A DNA stretch of 64,000 bases. Origin: Symbiodinium natans. Taxonomy: Eukaryota; Sar; Dinophyceae; Suessiales; Symbiodiniaceae. The position numbers were made by a program, and so were the translations under genes. The notes below the pieces were generated by a model that saw only the letters and a program-made list of their open reading frames with translations, had not been told where the DNA came from and searched no databases. This document shows positions 43,401 to 54,434 of this stretch, piece by piece; the stretch's first letter is position 1, and each line of letters starts with the position of its first letter. Location: NCBI GenBank assembly GCA_905221605.1, contig CAJNDS010000481.1, forward strand, positions 1 through 64,000, in the 5' to 3' direction.

Positions 43401-46400
43401 GTAGAAGAATCACAAAGAACAGAACTAAGTTTTCAATTCTTTTAACTCTGCAAATTCTTGCCAACCGGCGCGAGAATTAATCGAAATTTTGGCAGTGTGT
43501 GGCTTCCATACATGATATATGTATGGACTCATTTGCCTGCACACGCCGGTTATGAAACTGTGCTGTCTTTCTTATATAACATAGCTGGGGACTGCTGCAC
43601 TCTTCCCCACGACAGACTGTGGCCGAAAACTGCTTTCGACGTCTGCCATGGGGGGGGTGAGCACATATATATATATATATATGGCTCAAGATGCATCTGG
43701 CGGTGTGGCCCCCAGATGACCTCCCAATCACCGAATCACAGGACGTGCGGACCACTAGGGTACCCTTATGCACTTCTTCTGCACAGGCACGACTGGTACT
43801 GCACCGTGATGTTGAAGTTCCCTGAAGTATCCTCCATGGGGTCTTTGTATGCGGAGATACCTCGAGCAATCGCTGTCTCTAACCTAGACCGACACGCATC
43901 TCTAGAAAGTGCCGGCAGACAGGTCCGAGAAGCGGTAGGGGTATCCAGGCTCAAAAACACCGGTGGGGTCCGTGTCGACATCGTAGTAATCCAAGATAAT
44001 CTTTCCGAGATATTTCCACGAGGTCATGACTTGACTTGCGGTGTCATTCATGGAGCCACTCACCTTCGATGACACTGCACATGGATTTGGGAGTTTGGTA
44101 CTGTTTGGTACTGGACGACTGCTTTGGGGCCCCGGCATCCATGCGCCATTGACGGAGCATGCGGCCACCCTCCGGCTTTAGGCCCACCAGCCGGAAGTTG
44201 GTTGCTTGGGAGACCAGCTTGCCCAAAGACTGCGCCACGGGACCATAGCCCAGGTTGCAATGATGGCCCACGCCTTTGTACTGGTCCACAAAAGCCCTGG
44301 CGCCGGCTTTGGTAATGTCCAGCTGCGTCTGGAAGGGGTGAGAGGCGAAGCTCTTGGCGGCAACACGGAGGTTTGGGAAAACCAAGACATCCTCTGTCCA
44401 TGTTAGGTAAGGCCAGCCCGAGGTCTTGTCGAATCGGAAGCCGGGCCGGGGATTTTCAAGACCCGGGAAGATATGCGAAAGAGCTCCGGCAACGGCGTCG
44501 CTCAACTGGGTTGCCGACACGCTCTCAAAGACCTGCAGCTTGGCGCGGTAGTTCAGGGGCAGGTCCTGCCGTCTGCCATATCACTCTCACTAGGGGATGA
44601 GCAAGCCATGTCGCTTAGTCTGACGCTGATGTGACCCCTGTCCTCCGGATTGGGCAGCGGGGCACTGGTGCACTCCCATTCCATGTCTTCCAGCATGGTA
44701 AAGAAGCCTTCCAAGAAGCCCTGCTGGAGCCGGCGCCCGAAGAGGCCCCCGCTCCCCAGCAGGTGCAGCATCCCGGCCTCGCGCATCCGTTTGTCTCACA
44801 TGTTTGTCACATGTTTGGACTCGTTTGAATTTCGCATCGTGCACCTCCAGAATTAAAGAGACGAATCCTCTGGGGCTTGTGCCCTATGCCCATATTGGAC
44901 TCCTTCTCAGCCCTCCCTGCCTGTTCCAGGTAATCTGCCAGGCGCGCGTCGGCTTCCAGGGCGGTGTCATCGATCGTCAGAACTCCCTCCTGAGAGCAAC
45001 AGCCACAGCAAGCCACAGCAAGCCATAGCAAGCCAGCAGCCTGAACCATTGCAGGCATATAGTCGCTTCAAGGTCTCCCTGCCTGGGTGTGAAGCTCAAC
45101 CACGGATCCACATTTACTGGACCGCAGCTGCACGCGCTTCATGCTCATGATCTTCAGCTGCAAGAAATGGGGCTCGTCCGACAGTGTCACCTTCGACTTG
45201 AAAGGGGCAAAATGGATCAAAATGGGGCACAAACAAAAAGCATACGCCCCCCCCCCGCATACTTGCTATCCAAACGCTCCCTGCCCCCAAGGAACCATGT
45301 CCAGATTCTTGAAAACGCTGTCCGGAAGAGTCGACGCCAGTTGCTTGCCCGGTTTGGCCTGAGCCACCTGACCCAGAGCACCATCACGCGCAATCATGAC
45401 TGGCGCAATCTGTGGAGATGCACGCCCTCTCACCTTTCACACTCGTGCACATCTCACACTCGTCTCAACCCCCACCTGCAGCACCGGTGCGCCACCGCGG
45501 CAAGTGGAGTTGGCCTGGAACTTCGTGAGTTGCGATGCGGTCTCAGGGTCTAAGAATGTTCCTCATGGCAGTCCAAGTTGCCGGGCACGATGCATTGCCA
45601 CCACCACGCGTCACCAAGGTGCCATCTCCGTGGACTTCGAACGAAGAGCTGTCAGTCTGCAGCGGTCTTGATACTAGACTCTCAGTTCTAGCAGATTCTA
45701 GCACAGATGCGTGATCTACTTGATGCTTCGATGTCTTCGCGAAGCGAAGGAGATTTTGGAAATCACTGCCAGGCCCAGAAGGATGTCACAGTGACTGTGC
45801 ACCTAACAGCGCTCGCACGTAAGTTTTCTAAAACGCGCGCACTCTGTGCACTAGACATGCATGAGATGTGTACAATCTGTATAATCATATGTCGTTTTTG
45901 AAAACAAGTGAGACCTTAACAGTACCCTGACTCTCGTGGAAAATTCGGTTTGCGACGCCGTGGAAAGCCCGACAGAGGAACGCAAGGAAAGTAAGTTGGT
46001 AGGCCTGTCAACTACGGCGATACTACCGCATTGCTACTGGGTTGGCTCAGGATTCTCGTTACTGCCATGGTGCTCACTGCTCACCTGTTTTGCATGAGAG
46101 GGCCGAGTGTCACATGCTCATGCTCCAATGACTTCAACGTGTCAGTGAAAGCTGCAAGACACGTAGAACGTGGCTCCCACAACTCCATGTCAGACAATGT
46201 CAGAGAAGCTAGCCCCCAGAGCACGCACCCCGTGCAACTGCCCGATGCTACATGCCGCCAAAGGATGCTGGAGATCCTGTGCTTACGTCGACCAGCACAC
46301 TGTAAACCCAAACCCCAAAAAGCCAAGACCTTCAAGCTCTCGCAAGTTGGGCGGCGCCTTGATCACCTCGCCGTTGTTGTTCTTCATGACGCCATCAGAG

Positions 46401-47822
46401 CTGCCACGCATTTCCTGCAGGTGGCATTCCCTGTAGGTCTTAGACCCTAGACCCTGGAGCCAAACCCCGAGCCTAAACGTAAGGCCTTTCGGGCTTCGAC
46501 GCTCGCACTCACACACGGCCGAGGTTCCGCATGGGGTTGGGCTTTAGAGTGCCAGGTTGAGGCATTCCACACTTTGGGCTTTATGGTTTCGCCCGACGAG
46601 GAACTTAGTTGGAGTCCTTCGCCAAATCCACGGCCATGTAAGAGAGGATGAAAGTGCCGGTGAGGAGAAGAAGGATCACCCCCGAAAGGGCGAGAATGAT
46701 CCTGGCAAAAAAAGTGGCTGAATGCCAAGGTTCCATCGGGTTTCAAGGCAAGCTCAAAAAACAACTCAAGCCCTGCTCTTGCTCCGCTTGAATCCCTGTC
46801 TTCCCTGTATGGCTGAACATAGGGGAGGCAGCCCAAGAAAAGGTACCCCAAGACTCGCCCCCCCCCCCCCCGGCCCTCCCTCCCCCTGCCCCCCTCTGCC
46901 CCCTTTCGGACAATGTAAGCGGTATCTCCTCCGCATGACGCGGCCCTCTTGCTTGACTTTCTTGTGGGCGTTGGCTGCAGCGGACAGCTCCAGCACACTG
47001 ACGCTGCCACTTCGGTCCAAGTCCCACTCCTTCATCACATCCTCGCAAACTGCTGCGCGGGGGCTCTAAAGAAGGCGCTTGGGATGCTCTCCTTGATACT
47101 AACAGCCCTGAATCGGGGTTATAGCACCATTATAATCCCAAGCAAGGACTGTTAGCATAAGGGGAGACATCCCAAGAAGGGCGCGGGCGCACAAGGGGGC
47201 CAAAAAACAAAGGGCTCTCAAAAAAAAATGAAGGGATATGAAGAAAGGTCCTGGACGCAATCGGGCATGTGAGTGTAGCTCACCTCCTTGGAGTTGGCCG
47301 CCTTCTCCGAGACCAGCGTCTTGAGAAGGCTCAATCCCTTCTCAGCTTCGATGTGTGACATGCGGCCGTGGGTGCCAAACATGGCCTCAGAAGGGGGGTG
47401 AGGGGGTTGGGGGAGGTGTCGTAGATGGGAGGATTTCGGGGGATGGTATTGTTGGGCCCTTAAGGGCCTTCATGGTGGTGAACATCTTCATGGCATCTCG
47501 CACATTCGTATCGTCCACGACGCCACCACCGTCGGCATCAATCACCTTCAGCAAGTTCTTAAGGCCCTCGGGAATCTCCAAAGAGTCCACATCCACGGTG
47601 CTTCCGTCAGCGCTCTTGATCACCACCTGATGCAGCGCCATGGAATTACCATGGGTATGCTGCGGAAATGTGTGTGGGTTGGGCTTAATTCTGTGACCCC
47701 TGTTGATTTCTCTGTTGCCCCTCGGCCTTATTCGAGGCTTGGCCCTGGCCCTCGGTTGCATCTTGCGCGACGCGCAAGGTAATCTCGTCGAACCAAGGGT
47801 CGTAGGAGTCCGAAGCTGCCAT
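40461..47822 (-). CDS. Multi-exon gene: EF-hand, single-pass membrane protein
   Basis: Minus-strand gene read by joining exons. Good exons: 47659-47459, 47385-47284, 47041-46929, 46701-46617, 46414-about 46333, 45409-45296, 45190-45083, 44989-44921, 44777-44643, 44565-44064. Almost all are phase 0 and open throughout. Donors are GT, GC (at 45082 and 44920) or GA (46928, 46616, 44642). Acceptors are AG followed by G in most cases, the dinoflagellate pattern. The start is either ATG 47641-47639 or an upstream exon beginning at ATG 47822-47820. Likely product: N-terminal calcium-binding region, one membrane helix, then a large C-terminal region with Cys residues. Candidate later exons continue to a TGA at 40461. 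Family name and function are not recognised; calcium sensing at a membrane is inferred. The 3' third and the gap 46330-45410 are unresolved, and it could be two genes. Confidence 0.6.
41018..41275. repeat. C-tract / G-tract inverted repeat
   Basis: C-rich sequence with CCCCATGGTATCC at 41018-41076 faces G-rich sequence with GGACCATGGGG at 41216-41270. The two arms can pair. Two CCCTAAA units lie between them at about 41083-41098. It sits in a probable intron. Confidence 0.85.
41441..41500 (+). repeat. CTG/CTC trinucleotide repeat
   Basis: About 60 bases of imperfect CTGCTCCTACTG-type units. Read on the minus strand it is CAG-rich but contains TAG, so it is not a coding poly-Gln. Confidence 0.9.
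42336..42410 (+). repeat. (TA)n microsatellite cluster
   Basis: Two TA runs separated by CATATAGATATGTATATGC. A similar (AT)n run lies at 43664-43682. Both are in probable introns. Confidence 0.95.
43100..43490. other. AT-rich island with diverged short repeats
   Basis: Composition switches sharply from GC-rich to AT-rich for almost 400 bases. GCGYGAGAATTAAT.GAAAT occurs near both ends (about 43162 and 43468) and a related GGCGCGAGGATTCAT at about 43230. The palindrome TAGTAG-AATTAA-CTACTA lies near 43177. No coding frame was found. An inserted element or intron-borne repeat is possible. Confidence 0.65.
43790..44029 (-). other. Further candidate exons of the minus-strand gene
   Basis: A frame from 44029 to about 43905 (context SWKYLGKIILDYYDVDTDPT) and one at about 43846-43790 (context DPMEDTSGNFNITVQYQS) look coding. 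The first would join the 44064 donor across only 34 bases (GTGAG...CAAG) in the correct phase. The second has an AAAG acceptor with no following G. The boundaries are weak. Confidence 0.4.
44064..46414 (-). other. Exons for the large C-terminal region (past the membrane helix)
   Basis: Exons 45409-45296 (38 codons), 45190-45083 (36), 44989-44921 (23), 44777-44643 (45) and 44565-44064 (167 codons plus one base) are all open, in the same phase and bounded by plausible splice sites. Their peptides have balanced composition, unlike chance frames nearby. Landmarks are LPDSVFKNLDM, FLQLKIMSMKRVQL, GVLTIDDTALEADARLADYL, FFTMLEDMEWECTS and TSGWPYLTWTEDVLVFPNL. No catalytic motif was recognised. The region follows the membrane helix, so it is probably lumenal or extracellular. 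Confidence 0.62.
46617..46701 (-). other. Transmembrane exon of the minus-strand gene
   Basis: This 85-base exon joins the EF-hand exon through a split Arg codon (AG plus G). It encodes Arg, then a long run of Ile, Leu, Val, Gly and Ala (context ILALSGVILLLLTGTFILSY), then AVDLAK: one membrane helix. The acceptor has seven T before GCCAG. The donor after AAG starts with GA. The basic residues before the helix suggest the EF-hand side is cytosolic. Confidence 0.7.
46929..47659 (-). other. EF-hand exons of the minus-strand gene
   Basis: Exon 47659-47459 encodes a degenerate EF loop, DADGGGVVDDTN (47539-47504), which lacks the Glu normally at position 12. Exon 47385-47284 (34 codons) is helical-looking and links the two. 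Exon 47041-46929 encodes a canonical EF-hand loop, DLDRSGSVSVLE (47023-46988), with Asp 1, Asp 3, Ser 5, Gly 6, Val 8, Ser 9 and Glu 12 all suitable for calcium binding. The first hand may not bind calcium; the second should. Confidence 0.72.
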
Positions 47823-47899
47823 TGGAGGTGGAAGATCCTGCCATTCCGGCCGTGTCCTAGCTACGCAAGCTTGAGGAGAAAGAGCCGGTCGGCGCGGGG

Positions 47900-50800
47900 A
47901 GCTTCTGAACATCTCTGACCACGCACTTTGGACCCAGGGTTTCTGGGAAAACTCTTGCTGTGGTCTCTGTTTGCGCTCGCAGAGTGTCCTGTGCCAATGC
48001 GGTTTGGCTCACGGTCCTCTTTACTTCTGGCATTTGGCAAGCTTCCGTCTGCAACGAGGTCAGCTAATCAGATGCCTATTGAAAGCCTCAATCAGAATCT
48101 CTTCATACTGTGTCATGCCTTCATGATGTTGATGATTTCTCCCTTAGGTCGTGACTCGCCGAAATCCTTCGTTTCCTAGGGTTTCCTAGGAGACATGCAA
48201 AGTTGAGGTAAGAAATGCAATGTTGAGGTAAGTTCATCTGCGCCTATTTTGAAGTCCACGAAGCAAGTCAAGTCCCACACAAGACGCACTAAAACAGAAG
48301 AGAGCTGGGATGCCGACATCGAGCGCTTAGCTAACGCCGCCGGCACATAGCATTGTCTTCCATGTCTGACGCCTGCCAATGCACAGAATCCTGCAGCCAA
48401 AGCAGTGCCAGGGTACAACTCACAGCCGCTACTAAACGATCGGGGATGCTCTTGGAAGCTAGCTCGGAGGATGTCTAGGGGCTGCGAACGAGCACAAAGC
48501 GTCCTGGCAAAACCATCAAGCAACGACATGAGCTGATTGGTGCAGCTGCGCGCGTACGTACAGCCAGGGTGGAGGCCAACAGGCCTCTTCTCGACATCCA
48601 TCGAAAAGTAAGCCCTGGCACACCCACATTCCTGGTCGGTGTGGCATCCTACGCGTTTCGCAGCGAGAGCGGACAGCCAAGGCATCCGGCCTTAGCTCCT
48701 GGAGAACAGCTCAGCAGGCCTAGGGGGCAAATGGAGCTGGGAGTACGGCGGACTGAAAGTGATAGTTGTGTACAATGGTATGTGGACTTTAGTATTCCCT
48801 TAACAGTAGCCTGCCAATGCCTGCAATATGTATTCCGAAATCTCCAAGTATACAAGGATGTCTCCTCGGTACTCGAAGTACATGCCAGGCATAGGCACAC
48901 TCACCATAAGAGCTATTTTTGCAGGTCGAGACCCTCGAGCCTATGGGTGTTTCAGGGAGAGAAAGAGCCAGGCATGGCTTCGCAGTGCACAAGATCCAGG
49001 TGCTGAGGGCGGTAGCCCTGAGCCACGGCGTTGCACTGCCACCGACGGAACAAACTCATGGGGTCTTCTCCGGCCAGTGTCCAAACGAGCTCTCATACAT
49101 CGCTGAGGTTGCTGAGACTGTTGGCTGGGGTATAATAACCCCTTTAGCATCTTCAAGTGGCCACTAAACTATATGGGTCTGGGCACTGAAAGGCTCGGGG
49201 TGAAGGCTTGGCCAGGCCCCATTGCAAAGGCCCGGTTCAGGGGAGAGCGGGAGATCCCATATCCGAAGCAGGCCTTAGGGCTTCGGACTTCAATGGCTTG
49301 ATGGGCGGGGAGAAGAGGAAATCTAGTCTTATTTGACTCCATGTAAGGCAGCACACTGACCCATCTCAGACGGTGCAGATAGGAGCATTGAGGATCCAGC
49401 CAGCAACTTGCTAGTGTTGGTGATTCCAGTGATCCCTTCGGCACACCATCATGGCCGAACAAGTGGAGATCAAGAACAGCTTCTCACAATTGGCGGCGCC
49501 TACCAGCAAAGCTTTCTCAAGTCAGCACACAACAGATAGTGCTGCCGAACGCATGATATGTGCAATTTCCGGAAGCTCATGCCACGCACAGTGCTGAAAA
49601 GAAACAACACTTTCGAGCAAGGACCTTCCTGGTGGAGAACATGCGGTACAGAACCTTGCCATGGACACGCATTTGGAAATCTGTACCTACAATCGTACAT
49701 TGCCCCGCCGATGCCGACAAAGAAAAGAACGCTGGAAGGCTGGAAAGTCTGCTAAAATGCACACTGTTCTTGGCGAGGTTGGACTCCTGAGCCAGCATTT
49801 CTTGTTTGTAGTGCAAGGTTTGGTCAAGGGCAGCGGGTCAAGGGCAGCCCGTGCCAACGCTACCGGTGCCACCGGGTGGTCTTCGCAGGAAAGCTCTGCG
49901 CACTGCCGCATACAGCAACCGCCCTGACACATGCTGCGCGGCTCCGCCACAGTGCAGCAAACGCACTTACTTCTTGCCCCTGAAGGAGCCGCTGTCTCCA
50001 ATGTCTGTGCAATGAGAGCTGGCGTGGCGCGGTACGGCCATGCCGAGCAGCCTGGATCAAGCCCGAACCAAACAGCTGTTTGATTAGCGAGAGGAACCGG
50101 CATGGCTTTGAAGGCTGCCAGGAACAAGTGCACAAAACCTTGAAGAAGGTGCCATGAAATGGCCTTTTGCCATCATGACCCCAAGATTTCAATCCGACCG
50201 ATGACAGAGCTTTGCTGCTTGCTTTGGGCAGGCGACGGGAGGCTTCCCCTGACCACCAGGAGCCCCAACTTTCAGCATTGTAAGCATTGCAATCTTTATC
50301 AGCTTTATGTGCTGATACGAGACATTGGCCGCATCTGCCCAAACGCCGAGCTAGGCAACACTGGCAATCACTCCGGCTGCAAAGTGTTCGTGCCTTGGCA
50401 ATTACAGCAAGCTTTTCTGGCCTTCACTTTTGATCTATTAATCACTCAATATTGCTAGTGCTGTCTGCAGCCCACTCCTCGCTTCTGCTCTTACTGCACA
50501 TGAAATTTGAAGAGGGCACACACTTCCAAGTGTGTTCAAACTGCAGCCATGTGGTCACGAAGGCTGAAAATTCGAAAGTGTTTGGTTGCTACAGGTTGTT
50601 CAACATGATAGCTTTTGAAACATCGTCCATGCCTGATGTCTACCTTGAGCCACCAAGGTATGCTGCAACGGCAACCACGATTTGGTGACGCATCACGCCA
50701 TCTCGCACGTTTGATCCAGGCAGACTGCACTGCTCCCTCCAAATGCGCAACTAGGATAAGGCAGCTGCTTGACATGACGTGCACGTATGTCATATCTGTC

Positions 50801-51780
50801 GATGCCGTGCCTGCTCTTTGCCTACCTGAAATGCACAAAAACCCGCAAGGCGGAACAGCCACTCGAGAGCTGAAACTAGCTTCAATGTCAGCAACATTCA
50901 GCTATGCATCCACAGAAACACTTTTCCGTAACTCTTTCAACCACCTTATGCTACAAGATCGTCTGCATTGAGAACTGGAATCTGAAACCCTTCCAACCAG
51001 TACAGAAGGCACCAAATCATAGAACCCAACAACACGACAGGTCAAGGCACCGGGGCACGCCGGCCGCGCTCGGCTGGCAAGGCCGATTGAGTCTCGTTGT
51101 GCTTTGAGAGCATACGGACTGTCTACAAACCTTTGGTGATACCTATCATGACCAAAACGACATGTATATATCAATGCCTACTCCAATGTCCTGTTCATTA
51201 TATTGCTGCAAACCCGGCTGCAAATCATCACTGACGCGGGAGTTGCACGAGGAAGGCAGGTAACAGAACTGACAATTACGGTGCTAGCAGCGGCAGCAGT
51301 AGCAGTCGTAGCAATAGTAATCGGAGTAGTAGAAGCAGCAGTACGGTGACGCAATTAAAAGTACACACGCACTTAAGTAAAAGACCGGCTAACCCCACAT
51401 GTAGCCACACTCCTTCAGCAATCCGCTGCCCTAGCTCAAAGCTAAATCTACCAAAGCCTAATTGCGATTCAGATGCCTTGAGACCCTTTGAGCCCACACC
51501 TTGGGCTCAATAACCCCAACCCAAACCCTAAGGACCAGCGCCGGATAGCGATCATTGCATCTACGCATTTGGAGACTTCGATACTAGCCTATACTAAGAT
51601 TCAACAAACAACATGTCTTGCAGATCTCTCCGACTTTCCTGGTATCAGCAATCTTCGGGATGGTATGATGAAATACGCATCTTAGCATGAGTGTCAAACC
51701 GAACCTCCCTCTAAAATGTAGTATGCTCCAAGCATGTCATGTTGTAATCGAGCATGCTTGGAGGCTCAAGGGCGCACTGA
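47900..51780. other. Stretch without a supported gene
   Basis: A CCTAGG-GTTT-CCTAGG hairpin lies at 48175-48190 and repeat copy 1 of the 413-bp family starts at 50874. Otherwise only mixed sequence with unremarkable short frames. Confidence 0.45.
50874..51286 (+). repeat. 413-bp dispersed repeat, copy 1
   Basis: Aligns along its length with 60724-61134 at high identity, from AACTAGCTTCAATGTCAGCA to CAATTACGGTGCTA. It passes directly into an AGC/AGT trinucleotide-rich tract (51286-51346). Confidence 0.9.
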
Positions 51781-51786
51781 CGCAAG

Positions 51787-52848
51787 TCTGTTTTTCATCG
51801 AGCATGCGAGACAACGCTCGCCCGCCCTGTTTTGGATACCAGCCTTGCAGCAGAATCGATGCACGCCCGGCAGTGAGGAGGACTTCCAGCAGCACGAGAC
51901 TCCATGGTGGAAAGTCTCACGCTAGCTTCTGCACCCGCATCGCCTTGGAGTGCTTCCACTTGAACAGCCAGTGTTGGATCGAGACCCTGGCTCGTGCGTG
52001 CGGCAAACTCCGCAGCGTGGCAGCAAGTACTGTCACACTGAAGGCATGACAGCTTCGCGATTTGTCGACCAGTCAGCTTGGCAAGAGAACGAAGCTGGGT
52101 CAAAAGCTACGGCCTCGAAGGTCAAAAGCTGCTGGACAAGGGGCCGTGCATTGCATGCCGCTTTCTGGGGAAATATGCTCAGCAGGTAAGGCTGGTCGAA
52201 TCGCTCGACCAGTGCAATGTGCAGTGCATACCGATATGCCGGGGACGCCATCTTTCGAGGCCGCATAGCTTCTGAGTTGCATTCGGAGAGCCTTTTGCGA
52301 GCCCTGAGACGTGACCTCTGCCACTGGACGCAGTGCCGAAGTGTGCATGGCCATCGATCCCGAGGCCGCTTTCCGAAGGGGCTCAGCAGCACGCGTGCAG
52401 GACGTGCCCTTCAATGGCTCGCCGTCATACCGTTGACAGGACATCCTGGAAGACCTTCGACACCCCCGGAGCCTGACGCCTTTAAGCCGACTGGCGTGTG
52501 AAGGCTGCTGCGCGTGCTTTGCACCCGCCTCGGGTGAAACCTTTTCTAGTCGCGCTTAACGTTTGCGAGCTGTTAGCGGCGGCCTCGCCGGCCCCTTGGG
52601 CCGCTGATGAAGAGTGGAGACAACCCCGCTTGTTTCTGGACGTTCTCAGCGTCTCTGATGCCGCCGGCTTCCTCCACAGCAAGGCAGCACTCGCACACGT
52701 CCTTCCGAGTTTGCATGCCAGTTTCCGGCGGTGCATGCTCATGTCGGTGGCACAAGCCAAGTCGTGAGAGTCTACTCTCTGGGGAGCAGGCGTGGACACA
52801 CGTCATCTGGTCATCTGAAGCCAGCAGAGTTGAGCCGAGACACAATTG
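51787..52848 (+). repeat. Tandem duplication, unit 1 (about 1,062 bp)
   Basis: Unit 1 starts TCTGTTTTTCATCGAGCATG and ends where unit 2 begins with TCTGTTCTTCATCGAGCATG. The left half (51787-52283) matches 52849-53344; the right half (52304-52848) matches 53919-54434. A 20-base spacer at 52284-52303 between the halves has no match in unit 2. Frames inside, such as one at 52498-52767 (context KPFLVALNVCELLAAASPAP), are conserved in both units but not recognised. Confidence 0.9.
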
Positions 52849-54434
52849 TCTGTTCTTCATCGAGCATGCGGGCAAACGCTCGCCCGCCCTGTTTTGGACA
52901 CCAGTCTTGCAGCAGAATCGATGCACGCCCGGCAGTGAGGAGGACTTCCAGCAGCACGAGACTCCATGGTGGAAAGTCTCACGCTAGCTTCTGCACCCGC
53001 ATCGCGTTGGAGTGCTTCCACTTGAACAGCCAGTGTTGGATCGAGACCCTGGCTCGTGCTTGCGGGAAACTCCGCAGCGTGGCAGCAAGTACTGTCACAC
53101 TGAAGGCATGACAGCTTCGCGATTTGTCGACCAGTCAGCTTGGCAAGAGAACGAAGCTGGGTCAAAAGCTACGGCCTCGGAGGTCAAAAGCTGCTGGACA
53201 AGGGCCGTGCATTGCATGCCGCTTTCTGGGGAAATAGGCTCAGCAGGTAAGGCTGGTCGAATCGCTCGACCAGTGCAGTGTGCAGTGCATACCGATATGC
53301 CGGGGACGCCATCTTTCGAGGCCGCATAGCTTCTGAGTTGCATTGCTGCGAGGACAAGTTGTGGGCACTTGCATCACGGAACTCGACGTTTTGGAGCTGC
53401 ATGGCGCGGAGAGCCACATTACGCTTGAAAACGACGAAAAGGCCACTGGGGATCGGAAGCCTTGCTACGATGGCGATATCAATTTACCCGTGAAGGGAAG
53501 CGACCTTTACAAATTCACTCTGAAGGGCTTCAGTATCGCCACGACGGAGCAGGACTGCTATCGTGTGCGAATTGCGGCAAAGATACAAATGGGAGCCAGT
53601 TTTTTATCACGTTAAAGAGACTCCGCATTTGGATGGCAAGCATGTGGTATTTGGTAAGATGGTGTCTGGTATTGGAGTGCTCAGCAAGATCAGCAGCATA
53701 TCCACCGACGCGAAAGATCGTCCGCTGCCGTCGCAAACAGTGAGGATTGAGGATTGTGGAGTTTTGGGAGGAGGCTCAACTGCAGTACCAAGCAAGCCCA
53801 CTGGTGGCGACGGGCAAAAGGATAGAAAGTCGAACATTGCGGGTTTGATTCTGGAGTCCATGGATCTTCAAATCAAACGATGATGTCGTAAACGTGCCGC
53901 TGATTTGTGGCTGGTTTGCTGAGACGTGACCTCTGCCACTGGACGCAGTGCCGAAGGGTGCATGGCCATCGATCCCGAGGCCGCTTTCCGAGGGGGCTCA
54001 GCAGCACGCGTGCAGGACGTGCCCTTCAATGGCTCGCCGTCATACCGTTGACAGGACATCCTGGAAGACCTTCCTCTCCCCCGGAGCCTGAAGCCTTTAA
54101 GCCGACTGGCGTGTGAAGGCTGCTGCGCGTGCTTTGCACCCGCCTCGGGTGAAACCTTTTCTAGTCGCGCTTAACGTTTGCGAGCTGTTAGCGGCGGCCT
54201 CGCCGGCCCCTTGGGCCGCTGATGAAGAGTGGAGACAACCCCGCTTGTTTCTGGACGTTCTCAGCGGCTCTGATGCCGCCGGCTTCCTCCACAGCAAGGC
54301 AGCACTCGCACACGTCCTTCCGAGCGAGTTTGATGTCGGTAGCACAGGCCAAGTCGTGAGAGTCTCCTCTTTGGGGAGCAGGCGTGGACACACGTCATCA
54401 GTGAAGCAAGGAGAGTTGAGCCGAGCCGCAATTG
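52849..54434 (+). repeat. Tandem duplication, unit 2, interrupted by a cyclophilin fragment
   Basis: Same two halves as unit 1, but separated by 574 bases (53345-53918) that carry cyclophilin-like coding sequence. The right half lacks about 25 bases present in unit 1 near 52712. Confidence 0.9.
53345..53883 (+). pseudogene. Cyclophilin (peptidyl-prolyl isomerase) fragment, frameshifted
   Basis: Cyclophilins catalyse proline cis-trans isomerisation and assist protein folding. The hallmark stretch [20 protein letters not shown] is at about 53548-53611 in one frame. [18 protein letters not shown] continues at about 53616 in another frame, after the loss of about one G. A third frame upstream gives [12 protein letters not shown], matching the segment before. 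The 3' end reads on to IEDCGVL, a C-terminal extension and a TGA at 53881-53883. The Ala-Asn and Gln-x-Phe active-site positions and the final His are present. The N-terminal half with the catalytic Arg (FHRVI.GFM.QGGDF) is not recognisable. At least two frameshifts and a damaged N-terminus make a working product unlikely. It could be a retroposed copy, but no spliced-leader or poly-A trace is visible. Confidence 0.85.
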
